The notes under the pieces are model-generated. The model was not told the DNA's origin and did no database searches. It saw only the letters and a program-made list of their open reading frames with translations. A program made the translations under genes and the position numbers. Shown here piece after piece: positions 11,597 through 25,700 of a stretch of 64,000 nt of DNA. The stretch lies in assembly GCA_022059125.1 (NCBI GenBank), contig JAEUWY010000016.1:1364001-1428000 (forward strand), given 5' to 3'. The DNA is from Corynespora cassiicola. Its lineage: Eukaryota > Ascomycota > Dothideomycetes > Pleosporales > Corynesporascaceae. Numbering within the stretch: position 1 is the first letter of the stretch; each line of letters starts with the position of its first letter.

Positions 11597-12557
11597 ATGC
11601 CGCCCAACGACAAAGCCGGGCGTGTCGTCTTTATTGGCAACATTCCTTATGGTACGTACAGCTCCCTTCATCATGGCGCGCGCAGTGTGCTAACACAGGG
11701 ATTTAGGCGGTACAGAGGAGATGATTGTTGATACTCTCAGTCGAGTCGGACAAGTATTGAGTTTCCGCTTGGTCTACGACAAAGAAACAGGCCGCCCGAA
11801 AGGCTTTGGTTTTGCAGAGTTCGCCGACGCCGATGCTGCTGCTTCCGCCGTGCGCAACCTGAACGACTACGAAGTCATGGGAAGGAAATTGAGGGTGGAT
11901 TGGTCCAACGACAACGGCGCTGGAGATGCTGCACCTGCAAATTACAGTGCCCCGCCGCCGCCGACGAACGGGCAAGCCGAGCTCGCGCAAACTCAGCAGT
12001 CGAGCGCGTTGCCTCCTCTGCCCCCAGGCGCCGATATCCCGCCCAATCTCACATGCCCCGATGCCATATCGCGCACGCTCAGTACCTTGCCAGCTCCGCA
12101 GCTGCTTGATATCCTCTCCCAGATGAAGGGCTTGGTCATGACGGATCCGGCGAAGGCCACGGAGCTGCTTCGCCAGGCGCCCCAGCTTGCCTATGCCATT
12201 TTCCAAGCCCTGCTGCTCTTGAACCTCGTCGACCAAAACATGGTGCACTCGCTCGTCGACACAAGTGCAGCGGCGCCCGCAACAGCAGCACCACAAGCTG
12301 CGGCCCAACCTCCCCGGAATTACCCTGGATATCCACCGCCGCAGCCGGTCCCAACACCCCCTGTCCAAGCCCAGCCGCCACCGCAACAGTACGCGCAGCC
12401 TCCCGTAGCACAGCAACCGGCAATCGATCCCTCCCAGCAGCAGCTCTATGCTCAGGTCATGGCCATGACACAAGCTCAAATTGATTCGCTGCCGCCCGAG
12501 TACAAGGCCCAGATCATGCAAATTCGGCAAACGTTGATGGGCGGAGGCCATCCGTAA
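11597..12557 (+). CDS. RNA15: Cleavage stimulation factor 64 kDa subunit homologue (CstF-64 / Rna15), mRNA 3'-end processing
   Basis: RNA-binding subunit of the cleavage and polyadenylation machinery, acting in the nucleus on pre-mRNA GU/U-rich elements. Exons 11597..11651 and 11707..12557; 301 aa. An N-terminal RRM (residues ~8-85) has RNP2 VFIGNIPY, split by the intron, and RNP1 KGFGFAEF. The hinge region (~145-205, SRTLSTLPAPQLLDILSQM) is the segment that contacts the Rna14/CstF-77 and symplekin partners in this family. A Pro/Gln-rich linker follows. The last ~45 residues (QQQLYAQVMAMTQAQIDSLP to the end) form the CstF-64 C-terminal helical domain. The N-terminal intron sits in RNP2. The stop codon is embedded in a perfect donor-like ccgtaagtg, so a spliced 3' extension cannot be excluded. 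Confidence 0.92.
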
Positions 12558-13731
12558 GTGCACGTGAGGGGGTTATACAATAATGCAGGAAAGGGGCGTT
12601 CAGGAAAAGCGCGGAAAGTCACAGCGCGGCGTTCAAGGCTCAAACAGGACTATTTTCGCTAATTTCAAGTGTGCATTGGAGACATTTCGAGGCAAGAAAC
12701 GTGGTGGGGCCTACGCCAATTACTCCAAGAGAGAGCAAGGAAGATGCCGGAGCTGGTTGCGTAGGCAGCAGATTGGTGGGCGGACATGGTGGAGACGAGC
12801 ATAAGCAGCACAGGCGTCTTCACCAGCCCAACGACGAATGGGGATGGGTAGAACCTTTGCTCTGGCGAGGTCACTGAGGGCAGCACGCTGGGCTTGGGAA
12901 CGCGGACGCCTTGGGCGACGAAGTTGAAACAAGCTTTGACAGCAATGCCCTCCCACACGTAGACAGCCCAGCCCTACCTAGGTACTTACTTGGGTGTATG
13001 TAGCTTCAGGCAGCGAAGCGACACGGCCTGCAATATACCACTTCGAATTGGACCCGTGCCGGTGGCATCGAGTGATGTGTGTGTTTAGTCTCTTTTTGCC
13101 GCGTTTTGCATGCGCCAAGCAGACGGGCGCGCGCGTTCAGCTGGGCTGTTCCCGAGGCCCGTCGCTAGCAGCGGCGCCAACAACAGGAGCTTGCGAGGAG
13201 CACTCGGGGGAGGTGGCGGGTGGGTAGAGGGTGGAGGGTGGAGGATAGAGGGCAGGGCAGGGCAGAACAGAGCAGGGCAGGGGCCGAGCAGGGCATCGCG
13301 ATTGCAGTCGGCGAGCAGAGGCCACGGCCCAGGCAGTGCGCGCCCGCTTGGGCGCTGAGGACGGGCGCTGGAGGGTTGGATCAGTGAGTGAATTGGGTGG
13401 CTGGGCCTCCAGCTCATTGGCGGTCGATCGCTGCATGGGTGTGAACTCCACAGCTGCATCGGCTGTCTTGCCACCACTACAACACAGCTATCATCGCGAT
13501 AGACCGGTGAAGGGTGCAAGCTACATTTCCACTCCTTTTCGCATTCACGGCGCCTGTGTCTGCTTCCTGCGCATACACTGTACCACTAATAACGACATGA
13601 CGACGTGATACGACTCTCATCTGATCTCCGTCTGTATACCAAAACACCGCACCCGCCGAAGTTCGCGACACCACCGCCTCAGTAATTTTCGCCCTCGCCC
13701 GCCTATCGCCCGGCCCCTACCGTCCTGCATA
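12558..13731. other. Intergenic, 5' region of the giant gene
   Basis: About 1.17 kb. Contains one tacctaggta palindrome (12975-12984), a purine/GC-rich stretch with repeated gggcaggg units near 13250-13280, and a pyrimidine-rich leader from about 13615 to the ATG at 13732. No coding frame is convincing. It should hold the CstF-64 3' UTR and the promoter and leader of the giant gene. Confidence 0.5.
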
Positions 13732-16700
13732 ATGTGGAGCAGACTGACGGGTAAGAGCGACGGCTCGTCCAAGGACGAGTCTCGCCACAAGAGCTCATCG
13801 AGCTCCGTCTCGCGCTCGCACAGCAAACGCGATCGCGACGCTGCCTCGGTCGTCTCCAGCGCCTCCACCAGGAAGCCGTCCCGCCGCAGCGACAGCGACC
13901 CACGCCCGAGCTCCCACCGCTACTCGTACCCGCCCCCCACCTCGGTGGCCTCGTCTTATGCCACCGCCATGGACAACAACGCCGCCAACTACGACCTGTA
14001 CGAGGACCCGCGCGACGACCGCTACCGCACCAGCGATCGCGCCTCGAGCTACGATGCCAAGTCGGTGCGGCGAGAGAGGTCCCGCAGCAGGGATCGCGAC
14101 GAGAGGAAGAGGGACAAGGATAAGCGCGAGAAACGGAAGAGCAAGTCGGAGCGCTCGAGCAAGTCCGACGCTGGAGGTTATCGCGGCGACATAGTCGAGA
14201 GCCCCAAGCCAGTGGCCAGGACCTTCAGCGGCCAGCTTGCCAGCGAGAACTTCTCTCAGTTCCCCGGCCAGGTGGGTGCCGCGACAGGCCCCTACATGTC
14301 CGGAGCTCTGCCTGCTCCCTCAACCTCTGGTCCCTCGCCCGTCCCGCCGCCGCCTATTGGCCAGCATGCTCCCATGTCCTCTCATGTACCAGACCAATTT
14401 CCTGGCCAGTTCCCTGGCCAATTCCCTCCGCCTGGCTTGCACCATACCGACTCCTTTGGTGAAGCAGCCGATTACTACGGCGATCAAGGCCAGTCTGTTC
14501 ACCACCAACCAGGAGTGAGACCAGACCGACCTTCAGTCATCATTGGCCAAGACACACCTCACCTCGTGGCTGCCGCAGCCCAGGCAAATCCTGCCCAAGA
14601 CACCGGACACGGTGCTGCTGCCGAATTCTTCGGCACCGGCAATGGCGATATACCCCCCGCCAAACCCCCACGACCCTCTTCTATGCCTGGCGCCTTCATC
14701 GACGATGCTCCCTCTCCAATGAAGCCCGCTCGACCTAGTAGCTCTAAGCCTGACAAGCACGGAAAGATCAGCTCTGCTGCTGCCCTGGCTGGTGCTGCTG
14801 GTCTTGGATATGCCATGGGCCACAGCTCCTCCAATACGCAAAACACTACCTATCAATCCACTCACCACTCTTCTCACCATTCCACAAGTTACACTAATGG
14901 AGTACACGAGTACTATCAGGGTAATGGTACCTCTTACGCGCCCAGTGAGAGTGGTACGCAAATCCCAACCTACGCTGAAGCCACGGAAGGTCTGCCGCCA
15001 CCCAAGCCACCTCGCCCTGGGAAGTCAGAGAAGCATAATTCGAGCTCCTCTCATGCAGGTCTTTATGCGGCTGGTGCTGCCACAGCAGCCGCATATGGAA
15101 TTCATCACTACAACTCCTCGCATAACCACTCATCGTCCATGCCAGGTGCATTCCCCGACCAGCAGTATGGCGGAGGCGGCCCATCCCCCAATCCTTTTGT
15201 AGCGGGTGGCATGGCTCACATGCACGAGCACAAGGGTACTGTACACAGATTTGTAGATTGGTGGAAGGACCATGAGGACGTTCGCAAGATGGAGGAATAC
15301 ACTGAATATATCGGAGTCTGCCGAGGGTGCTTTGATCCTCGCTCTTCAATTTGGGATGCCCCTCGCAAGCACCACTACAACCGAAAGCGATCCAGCGAGT
15401 TCCGGCCTGCAGGTATCGAAAAGCAGTCTCGATATTCGTTGAACGAGAAGTCGTCTCGATACTCACTCTCTGGTGACGAGAAGCGGGACAAGAGAAAGAG
15501 CAGCAGTGCAGCTGGATGGCTTGCAGCAGGGCTGGGAGGAGTTGGTCTTGCACAAGCTGGGAAGGCGTTGTTTACCCAGAACCGAGACGACTTTGATGAC
15601 ACCTACAGCATCAAATCTGGCCGCCGCGCTCGTTCTAGTGTCTCTCGCCGAAGCCGCAGTCGTTCCCGCGACCGCACCTATCTATCTACTGGACGGTCTG
15701 AAGTCAGCCACAGGAGTCGATCTCGAAGCCGAATGTCCCGTATGTCCGTAGGGGTTACCAGTGACCGGAAGGAATACAGGACTCAATACCCCTCGCGCTC
15801 GCGATCTCGCTCCAAAGACCGTAAATCTGGCATCCTTTCTGCTGCACTTGGAGCTGGTCTTGCAGGGGCTGCTATCAATGCAGCTCGAAAGAACCGAAGC
15901 CGCAGTCGCTCTCATTCACCTCAGAAAAGCCAAGTGCGTTACCGGAGGGAGAGTAGCGATGAACGCAGGAGAAAGCGATTGAGCCGCAAGTCGTCCAAAA
16001 GCTCAACCTCTGGTGCCTCAGTCATCGACATTTCGCAGAAGCATCAATCTCAGGGCGGCTTTTTGGGTGGCTTCTTTGCTGCGCCGCCACCAAAGGAGAA
16101 GCAGCGAAAAGCCCGTACCGATGCTAAGAAGAAGAAGGGGTTCTTCAATTTTGGCAATGGTTCATCATCCTCTTCTGACTCAGAGCTTGCATTTGGTGCA
16201 GGCTATGTAAAGAAGCGAAGACGATCCTCCCGTCGCAACTCGGATGAGAAGTTCAATGCCTCTTTGATTGGGTTGGGAGCTACTGCAGCGGCGATCGCCG
16301 CAACCCAGGCTGGCCGCTCTGGTCGCCGCCATCGACCTGAGGTCGTGGCTGTGCGGGAGCAACGTCAGCGGAGAAGCAGCGATCGCCGAAAGTCTGGCAG
16401 CTCGTCACGCTATGGTGACGAAGAATGGGAGGATTTGCCTGATGACCAAACCTCAGATTCTGGGAGCGTGAACTCTGGCCTTGCTTTTGGTGACTATGAC
16501 GGGAAGAAGGGAAAGAGCCAGGAGTCTTTGGTTTCCAACGGATCAGGCACCAACAAGTGGGGCTGGCGATGGGGTCGCAAGAAGACGAAAAAGGCCTCAA
16601 ACGAAAGCCTACACAATGCTGGGACGACTGCATCTGGCTTCGGTCCGGCTCTTGCCGGGGCTGCTGCTGGGACTATAGTCGCCACGGGTCTGTCTCGTCA

Positions 16701-19700
16701 TGACAGCAGTGCGAGCAGTCAGCTGCAGACCGTTTACCCTGTTGCATCGAACGACCCATCCGCATTCGATGCAAGGCGCGCAGGTTCCATCACCACACCA
16801 CAGCCTATTGTGACTTCGCGACCAGATGCCATCAGCCTTCAACAACCACAGCCAATCCATCAGGTTCCCGGCGCCATCTACACCTCCCAGGGGTCGCAAC
16901 AATCAGGCTATGTTGCACCAACTGGACCTCCGGTCTTCTCCCAATTCCCATCTGAGCCATATTACCCCCCTCACTACCAGCCAGGCTTCGTCGAATCGCC
17001 TTCCTTGGTCTCTACTGTTCCACGTCCGCGTCGCTCAAACTCTTCACCCATTCAGAGTTCGTGGAAACGCGATGCTGCAATTGCTGGTGTTGCTGCTGGT
17101 GTCGGAGCTGCGGCAATCTCTGCAATCAAAGACAAAGACCGCCCCGTCAGCTCGCAGAGCAATGTCCGTTTTGACTTGACAGAAGCTCAGGCTAGGAAGG
17201 AGGAACGTGAGCGCCGCAAGGAGCAAGACCGTGAAGAAGAGGAAGAACGCAAACGCCGTGAAGAAGAAGAAGCCCGCGAAGAGGACCGTCGCCGCCGAGA
17301 ACTTCAGCGTCAACGCGAGGAATCTCGCAAGTACGAGGCAGAGCGCCTTGCTCAGATTCAACTTGAGCAACGCGAGGCTGAACAACGGCGCGAACGAGCA
17401 GAGCGGCAGGCTTGGGAGGCCCAGGAGGCGGAGGAGCGGGAGCGTCGCGAACGCGAAGCTCGTGCTGAAGCGCAACGAAGAGATGATCTGGAACGAGAAG
17501 CCGAACAAATGCGCAAAGAGCGTCGCGAAGCTGAGCGCCGAGAGAACGAGCGACGGGAGGCTGAACGACGTGAGGCTGAGATTCGTGCAGACGCTGAGCG
17601 CAGACTCCGAGAGGATGAGGAGCTCCGCCGCCGGGAAGAGCAAGAGCGTCATCGGCGAGACGAAGATGAGCGCCGACAACGAGAGGAAGAAGAACGCCGC
17701 CGACGTGAGGAAGAAGAACATCGGCGTCGTGAGGACGAAGATCGACGGCGACGAGAACTCGAGGCGAAAGCATACTCTCAGCGCTATGAAGACGACCGCG
17801 ACCGACAAGTTCAGAAGCTCGAATATCAGCGGACTGGCAGCTCTGTCGCTAGCGACGTACGGCGCAAAGAGCATGAGCTGCAAGAACGTGAACGTGACAT
17901 TGTGCAGCCGAGCACTTGGAAAGACTCTGCAGCAGCAGCAGTAGTCGCCGGGACGGCAGCGGCTATCACCAGCGCAGCCATCTCATCACATAGGAGCAAG
18001 CCTCCTACCCGCGTCATTGAACCGGCTGTTCGACCGATTGAACCCAGCGTAAAACAAATTGCACCAAGCAACATTAAGCAGGACTTCGCTGATGAGGAAA
18101 TATTCGATCGGGATATCTTCAAGAAGAAAAAGTCAGTCTCAAAACCCCACAGTGCGCGAGAAGTACTGCAGGAGTGGGAAGACCGATACAATGAGAAACC
18201 TATCTCCCAGGCCGAGTTCTTTACACCACAAGAGCTCCGCGACCATACTGTTCCTTCCCCAAAGATTGACCCGAACGAAGGCGCCGATGTTCATGTGTAC
18301 CAGGCTCATGATGATCATATTGATATCGGACCGCCCCGAAGACCACCCTATCCTACCTCCTACTCCTTTACTGCCACCAAAGATGGCCGCAGCTCATCAC
18401 CGGCCTGGACTGTGCCAGCGCTAAACCTCATCGAGCCTACCCCCCCTGGAAGCAGAGCAAACTCCATCCGTGGTGTGTCGCTGCCCCCCTCGCCGGTCAT
18501 CGAGCCCAAAGATGAGCCTAAGGAACAGCACAGGCAGGATGAGGCTAGAAGAGCAGGCTCCAGGGTTAGCTGGGGAGAAGACAAGTTTCACCATTACGAA
18601 GTACCCACGCCTGATTCCTACCGCGAACAATTTATCTCCGATCGTGACCTTAAAGACAGCACGAAATTACCAGAGGATGAAATTGTTGTGGAACGGGAAT
18701 CGCCCAAGGGTGGCAAGAAAACCACGTCCTATCGCCCTGAGAAGGAGCCCGAGATTTCTCGCCAGCCAGAAATTGCGCCCAGCACTCAGTACGTTCCGGA
18801 GCAAGAGGAGGCAAGCTGGGACAACATCCCGGCGAAGAAGCTTAGTAAGAAGGAGAAAAGGAAGGCGGCTGCAAAGGCTGCGGCTGTGACCGCTGGCGCT
18901 GTTGGTACTGCTGCAGCCATTGGCATGTCCTCGCGGAACGAGAGGCCCTTGTCAATGGTATCCACGGTCAGTGATCCCTTCTCGGATAGGCATGCCGCGT
19001 CTGTTGTTTCTTTTGCACCTTCAGAAAGATATACCACCGAATCTGTTGCTTCCTCCATCCCTTCAAGCAGCAGTGTTTATCAGGGGCCGTACTATGAGTC
19101 AGTCTCTGACGTTGAGGTTCAGCCACCGGAGCCCAAGGGTGCCGTAATTGGCGAAATCACGACTGAATCGGAACCAATGCACATCCCAGGCAGCTTTGAT
19201 GATGAGCCACCCACAGAGAAGCCCGTCGAAGACGAGTGGGCTACTTCTTCCAGCAAGAAGAGCAAGAAGGGCAAGAAGAAGTCGAAGAGCAGCGGAGAGG
19301 AGGTCCTTGTGCGGGATGTGCCGAAGACTGTCATTCCGCCACCTGCATCCGTGCCGGAAATCGAACCTCGTAAGTCTGAGCCTGCACGCCAGCCGGAGCT
19401 CGTACGCCGACCGGAGCCAGAGCTCATCCGCCGGCCGGAGCCAGAGCCCGTACGCCAGCCAGAGCCCGTACGCCAGCCAGAGCCCGTACGCCAGCCAGAG
19501 CCCGTACGCCAGCCAGAGCCCGTACGCTGGCCACAGCCACAGCCGGTACGCCAACCAGAACCCGAACCGATCAAAGAACTTACACCGGAGCCTGAGGTCA
19601 AGCTGAGCAAGAAGGAAAGGAAGAAAAAGTCCAAGGCGGCCAAACGTCTAAGCGTAGACAGCTGGGAAGAGTCTGATCATAGCGAGCCGAGCTCCCCTGT

Positions 19701-22700
19701 TGTCGAACGCGACATTAGGGATATTGAACCTTCCTACGTTGCTTACAAGCCGCCTCCCCCTCCTCCAGAGCCGCGATACGAGGGTGGAGTTGATCTCGGT
19801 ACATCCAGATCTGGAGGAAGCTCTAGCGGTTTTGCAAATGCCGCTTTGACAGGCGGTTTCGCCGCTCTTATGGGTGCCTCCATGAAGCAGGATCAGGATC
19901 GGATCGCCGCAGAGAGTAAGCGCTTGGAGTCGGCGACTAAGCACAGAGCCTCTGGCGATACCTCCACCACATCCAACGGCACCTCTCAGCGCGACGATGA
20001 TGAAGGACGGAACACTTCTCCTACTAGAACCTACGAAGTCGACGAATGGGGTGATGCCAAGACCCCTAAGCGCAAGAAAGAGAAGCGCTTCAGCGGCATG
20101 TACTCGCCTTCTATCGGATCGCCCTTGAGGGAAGTTGTGCAGTACGAGGACTATGTGGGAAATATGATTCGACCAGTCTCTTCTGAAGACCAGCCGCGCG
20201 TGGCGGCTCCAGAGGCGCCTTCAAATATGATGGTGGCTGCACCGGAACCGCCACAACCAGAGCCCTCGATGTCCACCTCACGAAATATTCATGACTCTGG
20301 ATATTACGCCCCCGACGACCAGCCACGCTTCGAGACTATAGATCGAGATTCTGACGAGCTGTTCTTCTCTGCTGGTTCCGACGAGAAGAAGAAATCTTCC
20401 GAATCCAAGGGCAAGGCTCGTCAGGGTGAGCCCGAAGACTTCTTTGACACCAAATCAACTGTCTCGACGGTTATCAGGCACGGTGATGAGGTTGATCGCG
20501 AAGAGCGACGCCGTAAGCGCCGCGAGGAGCGTCAACACGATGATGACATGAGATCTGTCATTTCTAGCTCCAGTAAATATGCCGACGACCCTGACCGCGA
20601 GGAACGGCGTCGCAGGCGCCGCGAAGAACGTGCCGCTCGTGATGACGATACAAGATCAACGATTTCTTCTGCGATCAAGTACGAAGACGATGCAGATCGT
20701 GAGGAAAGGCGCCGCCGACGTCGAGAGGAGCGTGCCGCTCGCGATGATGATACTAGGTCAACCATCTCTTCCACAAGTAAATACGATGATGACCCGGATC
20801 GCGAGGAAAGGCGTCGTAGACGCCGTGAGGAACGCGCCGCTCGTGACGATGATAACCGTTCTGTCATCTCTTCTGCCAGCAAGTATGATGAAGAGCCTGA
20901 CCGGGAGTCCAGTCACCGCCGCCGTCGAGAACAGGAGCGCTCAGAAAGCCGGGACCACGGCTACGCTCTAGATGACGGCGAAGCCAAGAAGAAACATCAT
21001 CGACGTCGAGCGACTGATGAGCGGTCGGACGACTGGGATGCGAAATCAACCATCTCCGAGGCTCGTTCCGATGCCAACGGCGAACGCAGGCGCAGACATA
21101 AACGACACGAAGGCGAGTCCAATGGCTCACCTGAAGAACGAACCCGCTCACGATCGATTGCCGCGTCCGAATCGGGCGAATTCTTCGATGTGGACCGAAA
21201 GTCTTCGAGAAGAAAATCGAGACGAGAAGGTGACTTCGACGATAATGCTTCAATGATTTCCTCCACATCTCGCTACAATGAAGAGCGTAGCTCTAAGAAA
21301 GATAAGGAGAAGGAGAAGGAGAAGGAGAAGGAGAAGCGGCCCAGTGGCTTGTTTGGGCTTTTCAGCAAGTCCAAAGAGAGCCTCGTCGATACCTCCAGCA
21401 AGTCATCGAAATCGAGGGATGACTACGACGATGAAGAACGAAAACATCGTCGAAAAAAGCATCGTGACCGCGGTGGCTCCGCGTATGGCTCTGATGATGA
21501 CACTCGGTCCACGATCTCGTCCAGCAGCCGTCGCGAAAAGCGGCGAAGCCATCACGATGATGAAGGTAGGGACACCCTCGACGCAAAGGTACATCAAAAT
21601 CTTTCCCCTTCTTGTTTTCATCCGCCATCTCAAAACGGCGCTAACGTTGTATTGCCGTAGGATCGCGAGTATCGAAGAGATAGGTCTGTTGACTCGCGAT
21701 ACCCCGAAGAAGATCAGTCTTTTTTAGGCGATCGGGCAGTGGCAGCCACTCCACTGCCCGGAAGTGAGGCTCTGACTGAGGAAAATTTGGCTAGACTACC
21801 TCAGCAGGACAGTGGCATTCCAGGAGATCGGCCTGAATTTCCCCTTCCGACACTTGACGACACTCATCCTTTCCCCACCGAAACCCGCGATATCGAGCGA
21901 CCTGCCACCCCTGTCGAAGATAGTCGCGCACTTTTGACTCGTCTCACCGGCCTACACCCATGGCAATTGGAAGCTTTCCCCGACGAGCTACCGCCACTCC
22001 CATTGTCTCGACCAGGTTCGCCAACGCTCCTGAAGTCGCCAGAGCAGGTACGCACGCCCCGCCTCTCTGAGCGACGTCTCTCGTCCACCTCAGTCCCACT
22101 TCGCTTCCGGAAACCGCCTACATCTCCAGGTGCCCACCAGGACATTGTGCAGGATCTCCACACCACTACCAACATTTCAAGCTCTCCTATCCGCCCGCCA
22201 GCCCCACGCCACAGAAAAAGCTCCTCAGCCGAATTTAAGACCAACAATGGCCGTGAATACCGGCCGTTGTATCTTGTCGAGCGCAACAGAAAATCGACTG
22301 AAGTAGAGGAGGAGGTCCTGCCAGCCTTGCCAGATAGCGGAAGTCCGTCCAGGGCGTCTTCTGTCACTGGTACTGAAGATGAGTACCAGTCAGCACTCGA
22401 ATCGCCTCACGCGAGCATTAGCGCGAGCGATTCGTTCGATGATGCCATCATGGACCCGCTGGACCTTGCTATTTCACATCATTCTGAAATGCAGCCTTCC
22501 GAAATTCAAGACCATGAGATCGAGGAGATTGACTCTGGACAGACAACTCCAAAGGCTTCGTCCCATCCGGCCTCTGTTTTGCACGCCGAGCGGGCTGGGC
22601 CATCGGGAGAGGCTCTCTCAGCCGCCCTCCAGGGTGCCCAAGGTCTCGGACTGTCTTTGGACGATCGGATTGCTCCTTCATCTTCCTCCCGGCCTACAAC

Positions 22701-25700
22701 TCCTCTAGCCCCTAGTGCCCCAATGGATGATTCCATGATGCGTCATACCACTCGCTCCTCCACTCGTGATCCCTCCCCTGCCAAGTCTTCTTCTCTGCTT
22801 CAGGAAGCTGCTCTTGGTGCATTGGTGGGCGGCGCTACTGCCGCCGTCTTGCGACATCGATCTCAGTCTCCTACCCCTGGCTCAGAGTCTGATTTCATGG
22901 GGGGTGAGCTTGATCAAGAGACAATTGATCTCGCTGCCGATTCCACACCTGCACCAGAAGAAAAGGAACTCGAACTGCCGACCCCCTCTCCAATTACCAA
23001 GAAAGGGAAGAAGGGCAAAAAGGGCTCTAAGGGCAAGAGCATTGACCTCAGTGCCGAGCAACCGAAAGAGTTGACAGCTGAAGACCAGCAAAAGATGCGG
23101 GAAAAGGATGCTGCGGACGCGGTCGAGGGCTGGTTCGAAGAGCCCAAGGAAGAGCTTAAGCCAGTCGAGGAGAAGAAGCCAGACTCCACTTCAGAACCAA
23201 CAGAAACCGATCCGAACCTTCTTCGCCGCGATAGCAAAGGTAAAGCATCAAAGAAGAAAAAGGGAAAAGCTAAGAAGGAATCCATTTCCGAATCGCCTCT
23301 GCCGACCCCCACACAAGAACAGCCTGACCCCGTATCGAGCTCGTCCCAGTATATTCCCACTTTTGTCGAAAATGAGGAGGAGTGGGCCAAGAATCTCGAT
23401 GAGTCTGTTGTCACCGACGATGCTACTCTTGTCGGCGAGCCAAGCAACAGCTCCCCCAACGTCTTATCGAAGGAATTCCTCAAGCAGAAGGTTTTGGATA
23501 GCACAGCCCCACAGACAGAGCAAAACATGGATGTACAGCGCATCGAGTTAAACGACAAGCCTACCGAAGTCGTGACTGATAGCGCACCGACTGAAGAGCT
23601 ACCCACTAAGCCCGAAACTTCTGCATCTGCTACTTCCATTGAGAAGAGCGTCGATGTTCCCGTTACAGATCAGTCGATTGATGTCGAACTGAAGCCAGAG
23701 AAGCCACTCGAACCTGTTGTGGAGGAGGAGTTTGAGGCTGCTCCTAAGGGCAAGAAATCCAAGAAGGGCAAAAAGGGGAAGCGGGGAAACCAGCAGGTTG
23801 AAGCTGCGCCTCTTCCGGCCGAGTATGAGACGACCAAGGAAGACGCCGTCATACTACCTCTTCCCGAGTCGCGAGAGGTGAAGGTTGAGAAAGATGTTCT
23901 TGAGCCAGCGTTTGCGGATGCTGGTGAAACTTCAAAGTTCCTTGAGACTTTAGAGTCGCAAGAGCCTAGCCAACCTGTGTCGACCGAGCCCATTGTTTCT
24001 GAGCACCAAGTGAATGTCATGGATTTCTTGGAGAAGGAGCCTGGGCTGGTCGAAGACCCTCTTGTTGGACAACCTAAGACAGTCACTCAATCCTCTGAAC
24101 AAGTCATCGTGGAAGAGCCCAAGAACACTGTTAAGCCTATGGAGCAAGTCCCCATAGAGCAGCCAAAGGACATTGTGCCTGAGCCAACTACTACTACTCG
24201 CGATGTACCTAAGCCCAAGGACGTTACTGAACCTGTGGAACAAGTCACCGTACAGCAGTCAAAGGACATCGTTCCTGAGGCGACTACTACTACTCGCGAT
24301 GCACCTGAGCCCAAGGCCGAGACCCAGGAAACGTCAGCTGAACAGAGTTCGTCGTGGGGTTCGAGTTTATGGGGTGCTTTTGGCTGGGGAAAACGCAAGC
24401 CCTCATCTTCGACGCCCGAGCCCAAGTCTACTCCACCGCCTCCACCCGCCGAAGAGAAGCGCGAAATCCTAGCCCCAGTTTCCAGGCCAATTGAAGTTCT
24501 CGAGCCACTCGCTGCTGCGGGTATCGCCTCCGAGATCTCGCCCGTCAATCAACCCTTGTCCACCCCTGCTGATGCAAAGGAGACACCGATCCTGGAGAAG
24601 GCGGAACCCCTGCCAGAACTCCAATTCGATGCAAAGCCCGAACCTGCAGCAGAGCCAGTATCAGCTGATAGTGACATGAAGCTGCCTGAAGAAGCTGCTT
24701 CCCAAGTTACCAACGAAACAGCTGCTCCTACCGAGGAAACAGAATCGGCTTCACCATCGTCTTCGGAGAAGGGCAAGAAGGGCAAGAAGGGCAAGAAGGG
24801 GAAGCGTACAAGTCTACAAGCCGTTGAACAGACCGAGCCTGACTCCAAGCCATCTGAGGTTGTCGAAGAGGATGTTGTGCCATCCTCTGAGACGGTTGAG
24901 GAAGTGCCCAGGCCGGCTTTTGAGCCTTCGGTTGAGGCCGCAGCTGAAGTACCGCCGCAGCAGGAGTCAACTGAACAGCTTGCTGAGGAAGCCCTAGTCG
25001 AAGAGTCAGCACCCATTGTGCCTGAATCAGAACATGTCGCCACCGAACCATCCACCGCTGCTGACGATGAATGGGCCTCCTCTGACAAAAAGAAGGGCAA
25101 GAAGGGCAAGAAAGCTCGCCGCGAGAGCACCCAACCCTCTACCCCGTTAGAGCCGGAAACAGTGACTCAAACAGTAGAGCCATCCGACAAATCATCCGAC
25201 AAGCCAGCCGACGTCGACGCTGTAGAAGAGTCTCGCGATCCCAAGCATACCGACGAGCCATCGAAAACTCAGACTACTGCCGCCGAAGATCTGATCCCTG
25301 AACCAGAGCCCATAGTTCAAGATACCCCACAGGAACAAATTGAAGCGTCCTCTGAGCTGAAAGATGTTCCTGCAGAAGAGTTGGTTCTTGGTGATGCTAA
25401 GACTGCTGAGGTTGACGGGCCTCTCGAGACCGGTGCCGCCGGTCAGAGCACCGCTCCACTTTCTAAAAAAGAGAAGAAGAAAAGGGCGAAGAAGGCGAAG
25501 GCTGCTGAGGCTGAGCCGATCGAGACCATTGATGCTCCTGCCGAAGGAAAGCCTTTAGATGCTCCAGTTGAGTCCTCTCAAAGCGAACCTGTTGCGGACA
25601 TTACAACAGAGCGTAGCCAAGACGTGCCGATCGTGGATACACCAGTCGAGCCTACTACAGCTGAAAAGACCACAGAGGAACCTTCCACTGAGCCTGTTGT

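Noticed and set aside
11703..12563. 286-aa minus-strand frame
   Set aside because: Antisense shadow of the CstF-64-like gene, composition Leu/Arg/Gly-rich without domains.
19380..19565. CRISPR-like regularly repeated block
   Set aside because: Adjacent in-frame 18-bp coding repeats without unique spacers, in a eukaryotic gene.
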